DNA from: Xylanibacter caecicola | GTDB taxonomy: Bacteria; Bacteroidota; Bacteroidia; Bacteroidales; Bacteroidaceae | NCBI RefSeq assembly: GCF_013166515.1 | Contig: NZ_JABKKJ010000003.1 | Span: 62,001 to 126,000, forward strand | Direction of reading: 5' to 3' | DNA length: 64,000 nucleotides | In this document: positions 1-8,362 of the stretch, one piece after another | Position numbering within the stretch: position 1 is the stretch's first letter | How the letters are laid out: every line of letters begins with the position of its first letter | Translations under genes and position numbers: made by a program | Notes under the pieces: model-generated | Told to the model about the DNA's origin: nothing | What the model saw: the letters and a program-made list of their open reading frames with translations, nothing else | Databases searched by the model: none

Positions 1-1
1 T

Positions 2-406
2 GAGGGCAACAGCAACTTCACATGGAACGCACGCATGCAGGCAAGCATCATACTGCCGTATGACATATCCATACAGGCAACGGGGCGTTACCGCTCGCGT
101 CAGGTCATCACACAGGGATACCGCAAGGCAAACTACGGACTCGACCTTGGTCTGCGCAAGTCGTTCTTCAGCAAGGCTCTGACCCTCTCGGTTAACTGCC
201 GCGACGTGTTCAATAGCCGTAAGTGGGAGACATTCACGTCTAACGAGACATTCTCGCGTCATCAGATAAACAAGCGTCACAGCCGCAACGTGAACTTCAC
301 GCTGACATACAACTTCGGCAACATGCGTGCAAAGCGCCCGAAGATGAACCACGACGAGAATAACATGCAGGACAGCCAGATTAACTACAACGGCGACGAG
401 CAGTAA
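2..406 (+). CDS. TonB-dependent outer-membrane beta-barrel protein, C-terminal fragment
   Basis: This reading frame is open from the window edge to a TAA at 404-406, so only the last 134 or so residues are present. It shows alternating aromatic and hydrophobic beta-strand patterns and a strand near the end (NVNFTLTYNFGN), followed by a short polar tail. This matches the C-terminus of the outer-membrane barrel family common in Bacteroidetes (PF14905-like TonB receptors). The polar tail after the last barrel strand is typical of that family. Substrate cannot be judged from this fragment. The next gene starts 9 bp downstream and may be cotranscribed. Confidence 0.75.
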   Translation, partial: EGNSNFTWNARMQASIILPYDISIQATGRYRSRQVITQGYRKANYGLDLGLRKSFFSKALTLSVNCRDVFNSRKWETFTSNETFSRHQINKRHSRNVNFTLTYNFGNMRAKRPKMNHDENNMQDSQINYNGDEQ

Positions 407-415
407 GAACAAACC

Positions 416-1390
416 ATGACGGAACAGCATAACGCAGCCACGGCACCCGGCGATTCCCGCCGGCGTATCGTCGAGATAGATTTTATTAAAGCAATCATGA
501 TACTCCTCATGATTGCTTTCCACATTGTCTTTATCGGCGACACGTACCCTTATGCCAAGAAGATAGTGTACACTTTTCATATGCCTGCGTTTCTTATTAT
601 TTCCGGATATATGCTTAATACCGGCAGAAGCGTGCGCAGCTATCTTCTCACCCTGCTGTGGATATTCATACCATACACCGTCATGGAGAGCGGATACACG
701 TTCATGGCGTCACTCCTTCCCATACGCGAGCACGTGGACAATCTCACTGTGGGACTTCTTGTCGAGAAGATTTTGCTGCATCCGCTGGGACCATACTGGT
801 ATCTGCACACACTGATGCTCTGCGGACTTATATGTTTCTTTGTGTTCCGTTTGCCACGTATTACGCTTCTTCCCCGTCTTGTCATCCTCGCGCTGTGCTA
901 TGCCTTTCTGTCACGCTGCCTGCATGTTGTGTCCCTGCCGTGCGCGTTTTATTTCATGGCAGGCGTTGTTCTGCGCCACAGCGGCACGCCTTTTCTCTCG
1001 TTCTTCCGTCCGTCGTTGCTTTCCGCCGTTCCGTTTGTCCTTATCGCCTGTATGCCTGCGTGTCTCGACAAGAGCACTCCCGGTGGCATTGCCATGGTAT
1101 ATCTTGCCATGAGCCTTTGCCTTGTGCTGTTCGGATATTGTCGCGGCACCGTGCTTCGCCTTATGCTCTTCATCGGCAGGAACACGCTTGTGCTGCTTCT
1201 TTTCTCTCCCGTTTTCACCGTGCTTGCCAAGATTTATCAGCCCGTTCTCCTGCGCGTGGAACCCACGGGAATGCTTTTCCTTGCCGTCTCGTTGGCATTT
1301 GCCGTAGCAGGATGTTTCTTCATTGCCGCAATAATGGACCGGCTCGGCATATCAAAGTGCTTTTTTGGAAAAGAGCAAAATTTGAAATGA
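416..1390 (+). CDS. Membrane acyltransferase (acyltransferase family 3)
   Basis: The 324-residue product is an integral membrane protein with about ten hydrophobic segments. Residues 18-36 (ending in the expected catalytic His36) and the motif FHMPAFLIISGY near residue 54 match the acyltransferase-3 family, whose members O-acetylate or O-acylate surface sugars and lipids. The length is normal for the family. It begins 9 bp after the preceding barrel gene, so the two probably share a transcript. The sugar acceptor is unknown. The last codons run into a GAATGAAGAATGAAG word at about 1390-1405 of the kind used in the palindromes described elsewhere. Confidence 0.8.
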   Translation: MTEQHNAATAPGDSRRRIVEIDFIKAIMILLMIAFHIVFIGDTYPYAKKIVYTFHMPAFLIISGYMLNTGRSVRSYLLTLLWIFIPYTVMESGYTFMASLLPIREHVDNLTVGLLVEKILLHPLGPYWYLHTLMLCGLICFFVFRLPRITLLPRLVILALCYAFLSRCLHVVSLPCAFYFMAGVVLRHSGTPFLSFFRPSLLSAVPFVLIACMPACLDKSTPGGIAMVYLAMSLCLVLFGYCRGTVLRLMLFIGRNTLVLLLFSPVFTVLAKIYQPVLLRVEPTGMLFLAVSLAFAVAGCFFIAAIMDRLGISKCFFGKEQNLK

Positions 1391-1460
1391 AGAATGAAGA
1401 AGCAACGCTCGGCAATCGAAAATAAAGCTAATTGGTTTTCTCCGCGCGAGTAGTGATATA

Positions 1461-1617
1461 TTTTTCACTTCGTTCAACAACACGTCTTGTATTTGTCCGC
1501 ACGCCTCATGGAGGCGTTCGTTGTTACTTTCACGCGGATAAAAAATATTGAAAACTTTTACTGTTGATATTAAGCCTCTTCGATGCGTGCGGACATTTAC
1601 AATAAAAAGTCCCTACA
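1461..1617. repeat. Dispersed inverted-repeat element (GTCCGCACGC family), copy 1
   Basis: The left half (1461-1516) contains a stretch also found at 2517-2547, then CTTGTATTTGTCCGCACGC and a small hairpin CGCCTCATGGAGGCG. The right half (about 1572-1615) is its inverted partner, with GATGCGTGCGGACATTTAC and ending near GTCCCTAC. The same arrangement recurs at 6665-6832, and a half copy occurs near 8313-8345. No coding potential is seen between 1391 and 1874. Confidence 0.75.
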
Positions 1618-1663
1618 TAAGGTGGATATAAAGATGAGGGTGTGTCACAATTCAATTTTTGTT

Positions 1664-1781
1664 GTAAGGATGTTCTCCGGAACATCCGAAGCCGCATGGC
1701 GTTATCACTTAAGTGTGACATTCACCGGCATGTATATGGTAATTGTCTTGGTGTTTCGGATGTTCCAAGGAACATCCCTAC
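1664..1781. repeat. Paired REP-like hairpin units
   Basis: Two 25-bp units, 1664-1688 and 1757-1781, lie in opposite orientation, 68 bp apart. Each is itself a hairpin of the form GGATGTTCY-N-GRAACATCC with a GTAGGGA-type outer end. The same pair occurs at 14215-14296 and a single unit at 33321-33345. The layout resembles REP/BIME elements, but no RAYT transposase is visible here. Confidence 0.8.
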
Positions 1782-1835
1782 GCGCAGTACATAAATTCGC
1801 TTATCTCATTATAAATTATCAATTATATACTATCG

Positions 1836-1870
1836 TTTGTTGTTATATATGTAAACTTTTATTATCTTTG
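1836..1870 (+). promoter_or_regulatory. Promoter of the toxin-antitoxin pair
   Basis: TATCTTTG at 1863-1870 matches the Bacteroidetes -7 consensus. A TTTG at 1836-1839 could be the -33 box, although the 23-bp spacer is slightly long. The -7 box ends only 4 bp before the ATG, so the toxin mRNA would have almost no leader. Confidence 0.6.
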
Positions 1871-1874
1871 CATT

Positions 1875-2216
1875 ATGAAGCGTAAGATAATAACATATGG
1901 AGGTTATTTTGAGGCATTCATCGAAACGCTTTCTGAAAAAGAACTGCGTAAACTTGATTACATCATCTCACTGTTGGAAATAGAAGACAGACTGCCTGCC
2001 AAATTTATAAGATTCATACGTGACGGATTGTATGAGTTACGTATGGAATACGGAGGAAATATTTACCGTGTGTTCTTTATCTTCGATGACGGGAAAATTG
2101 TCGTATTGTTCAACGGTTTTCATAAGAAAACACAAAAGACACCGTCAGTAGAAATTGAAAAGGCATTAAAAATAAAGGAAGCATATTATGGAGACAAACA
2201 ATCATCAAATAAATGA
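1875..2216 (+). CDS. RelE/HigB-type toxin
   Basis: The 113-residue basic protein has the layout of the phage Gp49-like/HigB branch of the RelE superfamily: an N-terminal helical part (LRKLDYIISLLE), then GLYELRMEYGGNIYRVFFIFDDGKIVVLFNGF and KKTQKTP. The family members cleave mRNA on the ribosome. The gene overlaps the next by 29 bp, giving the toxin-first order of higBA modules. The antitoxin-type partner directly downstream supports the call. Base composition is lower in GC than the surrounding housekeeping genes, and the pair is bracketed by direct repeats, both consistent with acquisition. Toxic activity is inferred only. Confidence 0.85.
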   Translation: MKRKIITYGGYFEAFIETLSEKELRKLDYIISLLEIEDRLPAKFIRFIRDGLYELRMEYGGNIYRVFFIFDDGKIVVLFNGFHKKTQKTPSVEIEKALKIKEAYYGDKQSSNK

Positions 2217-2493
2217 TTACAGTGCCGTTCTTGAGCGCAAATATGGAAAAAAAGGTACAAGTGAGCGTGCTCGGTTTGACGAAGAGGCATATACTTTTTA
2301 TACGAGTCAGGTTCTTGTTGAAGCAAGAAAAGAAGCGAAAATGACCCAAAGCGAACTTGCCGAGAAAGTAGGTACGAACAAGTCTTACATATCAAAGATT
2401 GAGAATGGGCTTATCGAACCCGGTGTAGGATTGTTCCTGCGCATTATTAACGCACTTGGACTTAAATTTGATATTGTCAAGCCTGTAATGTAA
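2188..2493 (+). CDS. HigA-type XRE-family antitoxin
   Basis: This 101-residue protein carries a helix-turn-helix of the Cro/C1 (XRE) type at about residues 45-85: TQSELAEKVGTNKSYISKIE followed by NGLIEPGV. Proteins of this family neutralise the adjacent RelE/HigB toxin and repress the operon promoter. The start lies 29 bp inside the toxin gene, so translation is likely coupled. The N-terminal 40 residues are charged and would be the toxin-contact region by analogy. Confidence 0.85.
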   Translation: METNNHQINDYSAVLERKYGKKGTSERARFDEEAYTFYTSQVLVEARKEAKMTQSELAEKVGTNKSYISKIENGLIEPGVGLFLRIINALGLKFDIVKPVM

Positions 2494-2515
2494 TCTTATA
2501 TCCTTCAGACGGCAC

Positions 2516-2627
2516 TTTTTTCACTTCGTTCAACAACACGTCTTGTAAATGCCCGGCATATAGCCATTGATTTTCAGACTGTTTAGGCGGACATTTACAA
2601 GACGTGTTGTTGAACGAAGTGAAAAAA
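2516..2627. repeat. Perfect 36-bp inverted repeat
   Basis: Arms 2516-2551 and 2592-2627 are exact reverse complements around a 40-nt loop. The left arm from 2517 to 2547 is also identical to 1461-1491, so direct copies of this 31-bp stretch flank the toxin-antitoxin pair. It lies 22 bp after the antitoxin stop and could act as a transcript end. Apart from this element, the promoter at 2805-2837 and the hairpin at 2989-3015, nothing is recognised in the 2494-3173 gap. Confidence 0.9.
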
Positions 2628-2804
2628 ATATCCATACATGCAACAAATATTGAATTATGAACACCCTCGGAGGGTGGTTTGTTTAATTCGTTAAATTAAC
2701 GTTAAATAGCAGGCAACCGACACAATCAATCATTTCCCATTATCTGTCAAACTTATTTCTTCCGTAATCGTTTTCGTTATTTTATGTAAAAAAGAACATT
2801 ACTT

Positions 2805-2837
2805 TTTGACATAAAAGTTGAAAAAGATGTACATTTA
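2805..2837 (+). promoter_or_regulatory. Candidate promoter with long leader
   Basis: TTTG at 2805-2808 and TACATTTA at 2830-2837 are separated by 21 bp, one mismatch from the Bacteroidetes consensus. Transcription from here would give an untranslated leader of about 330 nt before the start at 3174. Confidence 0.45.
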
Positions 2838-2988
2838 CAATCAAGAACTACGTATAACATGTGATTATTTCGTAAAAACAACTAAAATATATATAACAAT
2901 AATACCATTAAAAAAGACAAACACTAAAGTTAATTGTACCTAAAACTGAAACAGTCGAGACTTTGTCGCGTATAAAAAGGCAGGGCAT

Positions 2989-3015
2989 GGTGCGGGGCGA
3001 GTAAAACCCCGCACC
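2989..3015 (+). promoter_or_regulatory. GC-rich leader hairpin
   Basis: GGTGCGGGG (2989-2997) and CCCCGCACC (3007-3015) form a perfect 9-bp stem in an otherwise AT-rich gap. No T-run follows, so it is not a standard terminator. It lies inside the proposed long leader of the gene at 3174. Confidence 0.5.
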
Positions 3016-3173
3016 TTAAACACTACTAACAAAATACACCTCACTCTACTTGCAAAAGCAATGATGGTATATTAAAACCGCAAGTATACGGCAACAGAAA
3101 AGATACAATATCAAGTCTGCGGACAACATGAAGTATAACAAGTAATAAAATAAACAACTAAAATCCTTTTAAA

Positions 3174-6100
3174 ATGAAAACTTTTTACTTAGGTTCACCC
3201 TGCATAAAGGGTGAGAAACAGAGAAATCACAGAGGACAGAAGCGATTTCTTACATTATTATTAATGTGTCTGATGACTGTTGTGGGTTGGGCACAATCAG
3301 TTACTTTTGATTTTGTGGTAAATGATAAAAAAGATAGATTTGATACTAAAACAATTGATGGTATCACTGTATTATTCTCTGAAAGCCAAGGAGATAATGG
3401 CTATCATGTACTAGAAACAGGAACACTTAAAATTACAAGTGAAAATAAAAGTATTACAGGTGTTGAGATATTTATAGGTAGGAGTAGTTATAGTTCTATA
3501 GGAAGTTTTAATTCTTCAACAAAACAACTGACGGCAGGTAAAGTAATTTTGGAAGCAACTAATTTTACATCTAATGATATTACAGTTACAGCGAATGGGA
3601 AGGTTCAAATTACTAAAATTATTGTTTATAGCAATACTACACCTATACCTGTCACAGAATGCAAAATATCTCTATCAGAAACAAATGTGGGTGTAAATAA
3701 AGACTTTACATTGACCGCTGTGGCAAATGGAAATCCTACTCCTACATATCAATGGTATGAGAATGATACCGAGATACCTGATGAGACAAATTCTTCTTAT
3801 ACAACAAGCAAGTCTTCAACAGGAACATATACTTATTATTGTATAGCTAAAAATAATACAGGAGAAGAAAATGACAATGTTGTAAAATCAGAAACTGCAA
3901 CCGTTATTGTTGTCAAGAACGACATAACCCTTTCTTCCAGCGATATGAATATGTCAATAGGCGATGCAACAAAACCTATTGAGGTGACAGCTAAAGACGG
4001 TGAGGAGGTTATTAATGGTCTTGCATATACTTATGAAAGTGATAATACGGGTGTTGCCACAGTAGATGAAAGCGGTAATGTCACACCGGTGGCTGTAGGT
4101 GAAGCTACAATCACGGTGAGCTTTGCCGGAAATGAAACGTACAATGGCGCAACGACAACATTACGGGTTGCTGTTACGGCTGCACCGGTAGTTGCAGAGC
4201 CGATATTCATTTTAAAGGAAGTGAAGGAAGATGCCGGAAGTGAGGCAGAGGTAGATATTGATATCGATGCCTTAAAAGATAAGGCATACGAAGGTGAAAG
4301 GTTGCGTTTATATTTCAAATTGCCGGAGGGACTGGTAGATGCAACTAACTGTGTGGTAAGATATACAATGGTTAATGATGAGAATAATTCAGGAACCTCA
4401 ACGCCTACTACTGAATATAAAGGCGGATATATATTGCTGACGTCTACAACTTTTGTCACTGCTGTTGTTTATAATACGAAGACAAAAAAAGAAGTCGGTG
4501 AACGTATTACCAAGACTATACGTTTTAATTTCACCCTTATAAATGACCTAAAGGAAGGAGTACAGCTTAATGGCGGTGACCAGCGTATTATTGCAACAGA
4601 GGATGGTAGCCGTAAATATGTCATAGCGACGTACGGAAGTAAAGGAGAGGCAAATGTTTGGGAGAAGACATCTGTTGACGGGACGATGGGCAGTTCTGAA
4701 ATATCAGGCTTTAAATACGTGGCGAGAGGACAACAGGATGCTAAGGGTGAATCAAAGAAACAGTTTGACGGAAGCACACAGTATGTCCCGTATACAGAAG
4801 TCACGAATGGATATTATACAGAAGCGTCTACAGACAACGGAACATTCAAGATTCCTGTATCCGGTGCTTATATCAAGTTTGAGCCTAAGATGGGCGGTAC
4901 CATCAATGTTATCTTGAGACAGAACGGTATCATTGCTAATGCAGATAATCCCAATCATGCGGTTATGAGGACACGCCCGATTTATGTTTGTGATGAAGAA
5001 GGTAGGGTTGTCGAGAACGTGAGGGCATTTATTAATGCCAACAGCGATATGAACGTTGAGATATTCAAGTTTGGTGCTACAGATAATTCTTTTACAGAGG
5101 ATACCGGTGAAAACCCTCAGACTGTAGAACAATCGGAAAGGAATTTCAAACTGTATCGTAATCTGGTATATAGGGCAGGTCACATGGATTGCACGCTTAG
5201 TGACGACGGTTTAACTTTGACGGATGCCAGTGGCAATACCGTAAGTGATGATGACACTAAGGCATATTGGAGAGGTGATGCTAAAACAGAGGTTGACCAC
5301 AACATTCTTTATAAAGACGGCAACGGCTGGATAACCCTTTCTAAGGCATACGTGAGATATTCTTTCGATGTTAAGCCGGGAAAGACATACTTCATCATGG
5401 GGCATGTTACAAAGGTTGGTGCCTGCGGATATTCGTTCAAGAGACTTATCAAGGATGATACAAAGTGGGCAGAAATTGTAAACAATAGGAATATTACAAT
5501 TAATGAAGACGGAACCGGTGAGGAACTTGTAGAAGGACTTCCTGCTTCGATTGAAGCTCACAAAACAGGTATATCCGGATGCAACGTAACGCTTAATCGA
5601 ACATTCGATGCAGGCGTATGGACCTCTCTTGTCCTACCATTCAGCGTAAGCCCGTCCACTCTGGAAGATGCTTTCGGACAAGGCACACAGATTCTTCACT
5701 TCGGCAAGGTGGATGGTTCCAAACTGAACCTTGTAAAGCATTTCCATCAGATGATAGTAGCAGGTACACCTGTGCTGATAAAACCCGTTAGTAAAAAAGA
5801 GAATCCTAAGTTTGAGAATATAACATATACGGGTTATGTGCCAATCAAGGAGATGACAGGCGGTAACTGGAAGATTACCGGTTCTTATATTCCGAAGGAC
5901 ATGCCTGCAAACAGTTATTATATTGGCTACAAGGCAGACGGCACAGGTAACAACATATACTTGTCTACAAAAGTCAGGAGGATGAACGGAACACGTGCAT
6001 GGTTTGAATATATAGGAGAAGGTACTTTCTCCAAACTTACAGGTTTGAGCATTAACGGTGTTGAAGACGGAACGACTACGGACATTGGTTCTATTCTCAC

Positions 6101-6233
6101 GGATGCAGAAAATGCAAATGTCATGAATGGCAACGTATATAACCTGAACGGGCAGATTGTAAGCCGTAACGGCATAGAGGGTCTGGCAAAGGGTATATAT
6201 GTAACGAACGGGAAGAAAATCATTGTTAAGTAA
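3174..6233 (+). CDS. Large secreted multidomain protein with C-terminal sorting-type domain
   Basis: The 1019-residue product starts with a long positively charged N-region and a hydrophobic signal segment ending near AQS (residues 25-42). Domains that can be seen are a beta-sandwich starting VTFDFVVND (about 43-155), an Ig-like domain with QWYEND (about 163-250), a bacterial Ig-like (BIG2-like) domain (about 253-335), a long unassigned central part, a module beginning VTLNRTFDAGVWTSLVLPF (about 805-960), and a C-terminal 40-residue segment with YNLNGQIV and KGIYVTNGKKIIVK that resembles type IX secretion sorting domains. It is therefore expected at the cell surface. The part encoded by about 3290-3930 is visibly richer in A and T than the rest, suggesting a mosaic gene. 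No enzyme motif is recognised. Confidence 0.7.
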   Translation: MKTFYLGSPCIKGEKQRNHRGQKRFLTLLLMCLMTVVGWAQSVTFDFVVNDKKDRFDTKTIDGITVLFSESQGDNGYHVLETGTLKITSENKSITGVEIFIGRSSYSSIGSFNSSTKQLTAGKVILEATNFTSNDITVTANGKVQITKIIVYSNTTPIPVTECKISLSETNVGVNKDFTLTAVANGNPTPTYQWYENDTEIPDETNSSYTTSKSSTGTYTYYCIAKNNTGEENDNVVKSETATVIVVKNDITLSSSDMNMSIGDATKPIEVTAKDGEEVINGLAYTYESDNTGVATVDESGNVTPVAVGEATITVSFAGNETYNGATTTLRVAVTAAPVVAEPIFILKEVKEDAGSEAEVDIDIDALKDKAYEGERLRLYFKLPEGLVDATNCVVRYTMVNDENNSGTSTPTTEYKGGYILLTSTTFVTAVVYNTKTKKEVGERITKTIRFNFTLINDLKEGVQLNGGDQRIIATEDGSRKYVIATYGSKGEANVWEKTSVDGTMGSSEISGFKYVARGQQDAKGESKKQFDGSTQYVPYTEVTNGYYTEASTDNGTFKIPVSGAYIKFEPKMGGTINVILRQNGIIANADNPNHAVMRTRPIYVCDEEGRVVENVRAFINANSDMNVEIFKFGATDNSFTEDTGENPQTVEQSERNFKLYRNLVYRAGHMDCTLSDDGLTLTDASGNTVSDDDTKAYWRGDAKTEVDHNILYKDGNGWITLSKAYVRYSFDVKPGKTYFIMGHVTKVGACGYSFKRLIKDDTKWAEIVNNRNITINEDGTGEELVEGLPASIEAHKTGISGCNVTLNRTFDAGVWTSLVLPFSVSPSTLEDAFGQGTQILHFGKVDGSKLNLVKHFHQMIVAGTPVLIKPVSKKENPKFENITYTGYVPIKEMTGGNWKITGSYIPKDMPANSYYIGYKADGTGNNIYLSTKVRRMNGTRAWFEYIGEGTFSKLTGLSINGVEDGTTTDIGSILTDAENANVMNGNVYNLNGQIVSRNGIEGLAKGIYVTNGKKIIVK

Positions 6234-6252
6234 TCATTTAATGCAGAAAACC

Positions 6253-6468
6253 ATGAAAAGAATATATATAAAACCAAGTATCGAACTTGTGAATATAGAA
6301 ACAGAATCGCTTTTAGCCGGTCTGTCAAAAACAGGTGTATCCACTTGGGATAAAAAAGATATTACTGATGAAGTAAACTTGGATATAAATGACAAGGATG
6401 GTGATAGCGAAGATATCATATGTACAAAACCCAACAATCCTGACCTTTGGGACGATGACGAATGGTAA
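6253..6468 (+). CDS. Small acidic protein of unknown function
   Basis: The gene begins 19 bp after the secreted-protein stop and encodes 71 residues. ATG at 6253 is chosen because the product then begins MKRIYIKPSIELVNIETE, like many short Bacteroidales proteins starting M-K-x-x-Y-x-K-P; ATG at 6241 is an alternative. The second half is very acidic (about a third Asp or Glu) and ends WDDDEW. It has no signal peptide or membrane segment. A LLAGLS segment around residue 20 divides a basic/hydrophobic N-part from the acidic tail, a layout that recalls leader and core peptides, but no modification enzyme is nearby. Function is unknown. Confidence 0.6.
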   Translation: MKRIYIKPSIELVNIETESLLAGLSKTGVSTWDKKDITDEVNLDINDKDGDSEDIICTKPNNPDLWDDDEW

Positions 6469-6524
6469 TATTATCATGATGATATAAGGGTAAAAGCAAT
6501 TTGTTGCATATCCTTACTATTAAG

Positions 6525-6567
6525 AAGTCCGGCGCGCACTGCGGTTGCAGACGCGCCGGACTTTTTG
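6525..6567 (+). terminator. Intrinsic terminator
   Basis: AAGTCCGGCGCG (6525-6536) pairs with CGCGCCGGACTT (6552-6563) and is followed by a T run. It closes the transcript of the secreted protein and its small partner. Confidence 0.9.
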
Positions 6568-6664
6568 TTATACAATAGTTTTTAGGAAGTCATATTACAA
6601 CAAAGATTATCATTATTTATGCGAGTTCGGGATAACGGACAATATCTTTATCCGTTTTCCCCTT

Positions 6665-6832
6665 GGTAGGGACTTTTTCTTGTAAATGTCCGCACGCCTC
6701 ACGGAGGCGTTCTTTGGGGCATGCACATACATAAAAGGTATGAAGCAACAGAGCATTTGTATTGAAAACCTTAACTTCTTATCTGAACGCCTCTTCGATG
6801 CGTGCGGACAAATACAAGCATATGTCCCTACC
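6665..6832. repeat. Dispersed inverted-repeat element (GTCCGCACGC family), copy 2
   Basis: Arms 6665-6712 and 6785-6832 are reverse complements over about 48 bp with roughly ten mismatches, both ending in GGTAGGGAC-type sequence. The inner part contains TGTCCGCACGCCTC and a second GAACGCCTC copy. It is related to the element at 1461-1617. No gene is seen in the 6469-7094 gap. Confidence 0.8.
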
Positions 6833-6841
6833 GAGCGGATG

Positions 6842-7009
6842 AAGACTAAATGTGGAAAGTAGATAGAGTGAGATAAGGGAAGATAAAAGGTAGATAGAGG
6901 ACAAATGCCTTGTTGCTTAATCCAAGGACCATTGTCCTTTATCTCCCGTGGCGCAAGCCACATATCTTCTTTTATCTCCCTCTATCTTCTTTATTGTATT
7001 TATTGTAAA
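6842..7009 (+). repeat. GATAA-type hairpin element, copy 1
   Basis: A purine-rich left arm (words such as GAGATAAGGGAAGATAAAAG) is followed by GGACAAATGCCTTGTTGC, an inner CCATTGTCC, a small palindrome GTGGCGCAAGCCAC and a pyrimidine-rich right arm. Positions 6899-7009 are identical over 111 bp to 8407-8517. A diverged copy in the opposite orientation is at 44045-44208. Confidence 0.85.
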
Positions 7010-7053
7010 TTATCATTATTTAATGCAATTTTAGCACTTTCTACAGTGCTTTC

Positions 7054-7084
7054 TTTGAAAATAGTAGAATTTGTAGTATCTTTG
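7054..7084 (+). promoter_or_regulatory. Promoter of the membrane two-gene module
   Basis: TTTG at 7054-7057 and TATCTTTG at 7077-7084 with a 19-bp spacer fit the Bacteroidetes consensus exactly. The ATG at 7095 follows within about 10 bp, so the leader would be very short. Confidence 0.75.
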
Positions 7085-7094
7085 TATCTCAGTT

Positions 7095-7511
7095 ATGAAG
7101 AATGTAGTGGATTTGAATTGGATTAATCTCATATATGTGATATTCTGGGGTGTAATCTCTTTTATTTCATCTTTTACAGGTATATTGGATTTGGACTGCA
7201 GACAGGTTGTGTCCCAAAATTTGCTTAAGGATGTCTTAAATCCTGTCTTTATATGGATTATTGCTTTCTTTGGTGATTATCTGTACAGTGTGTTCTCATT
7301 GAAAAAGGATACCCAAATATTGGATGAGAGATGGACAAAAGTATCATACATATTGGTGGAAAGCCTTTTTGTGATATTGCTTCTAAGCATTAACGTTGAA
7401 GGCAATCCTTGGCGTATCTTCTGTGTGGTTATGCTATATTTATGTATGATGGGGCTGAAGACATCTTCGCTATATGCTGTTTGTCCGCGCCAGAAAGTCG
7501 CATCAGTTTAG
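7095..7511 (+). CDS. Small integral membrane protein, unknown function
   Basis: The 138-residue product has about four hydrophobic segments (near 10-28, 48-68, 85-101 and 107-125) and no recognised motif. The start ATG at 7095 lies just after a perfect promoter. The stop at 7509-7511 is 8 bp before the next gene, so the two are almost certainly coexpressed. Low GC and the near-identical repeats on both sides mark it as accessory DNA. I do not recognise a family. Confidence 0.65.
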   Translation: MKNVVDLNWINLIYVIFWGVISFISSFTGILDLDCRQVVSQNLLKDVLNPVFIWIIAFFGDYLYSVFSLKKDTQILDERWTKVSYILVESLFVILLLSINVEGNPWRIFCVVMLYLCMMGLKTSSLYAVCPRQKVASV

Positions 7512-7519
7512 TTTATGAT

Positions 7520-8182
7520 ATGAACAGTATGATACTATATATAGCAATATCAGCGTTTTTTATCTATTTCGTGATAAAGGTCGTTACCTCCAAACGTGTG
7601 GAGAATGTGAAATGTGCGTTTGCCGGAGCATACGATGGCAGCGACACGGTTATATCCGTTCCCAAAGATCGGAACAAAACCATTTATACCGAGGGTGAGA
7701 CTGTTGTCGATTTATCGGGATATGAAAAGTTTCATATCTCAGGTCGTTCTTTGGAGAAGGTCGGATTGCCCGATGGGGCGTTTGTATACACTCTTCCATT
7801 GGGTGACGAGGATATATATTCCATATGCAACCGTTTTGTCATATTCAGGTATGACAATAAACGTTTGGCAAAGGAACATCCTGAGATAACAAATCCGGTG
7901 GATGGGTATAAAGCCCGTAAGGCTGTAACCATATTGGACTGCAAGATGAAAGAAGAAGATTTCAAAGAGAAGATGTCCAATATACTTTCTTCCGATCCGG
8001 ATATAGAAGAAGTGGATAGTTGTGTGGAGCATTTATGGAAAAAGTATTCTTTTGCATCCGGCTATTATAAGGATGAAAAGAAACTGATAGTTTCCATTAC
8101 ATATAAGAAAGGGGAATGTAAAGATTATTCTTTCCATTCTTTAAAGTTCCTGCATGGAGTTGTAAAGTATAAATCAGCGTAA
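7520..8182 (+). CDS. Single-pass membrane-anchored protein, unknown function
   Basis: ATG at 7520 is preferred over upstream in-frame starts because it follows the previous stop by 8 bp and places a hydrophobic anchor (ILYIAISAFFIYFVIKVV) at the N-terminus. The remaining 195 or so residues are soluble and mixed alpha/beta, with GLPDGAFVYTLPLGDED near residue 80 and a lysine-rich C-terminus. Five cysteines are scattered without a metal-site pattern. It probably works with the multi-pass protein encoded just upstream. No family is recognised, so no function is proposed. Confidence 0.65.
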   Translation: MNSMILYIAISAFFIYFVIKVVTSKRVENVKCAFAGAYDGSDTVISVPKDRNKTIYTEGETVVDLSGYEKFHISGRSLEKVGLPDGAFVYTLPLGDEDIYSICNRFVIFRYDNKRLAKEHPEITNPVDGYKARKAVTILDCKMKEEDFKEKMSNILSSDPDIEEVDSCVEHLWKKYSFASGYYKDEKKLIVSITYKKGECKDYSFHSLKFLHGVVKYKSA

Positions 8183-8362
8183 TAATTGACAATTGATAAT
8201 TTATAATGTGAGGGGAATGTAATTTGTAATTCGTAAACTCACTAATATATAAAATTCCCTCCTAATTATAGATTATGCGTAAGTTCGGAATAACGAACAT
8301 CCGTCCCAATAAGGACAAATACAAGCATATCCATATTCCCGGCGGGTGAGAACCAAATGTAA

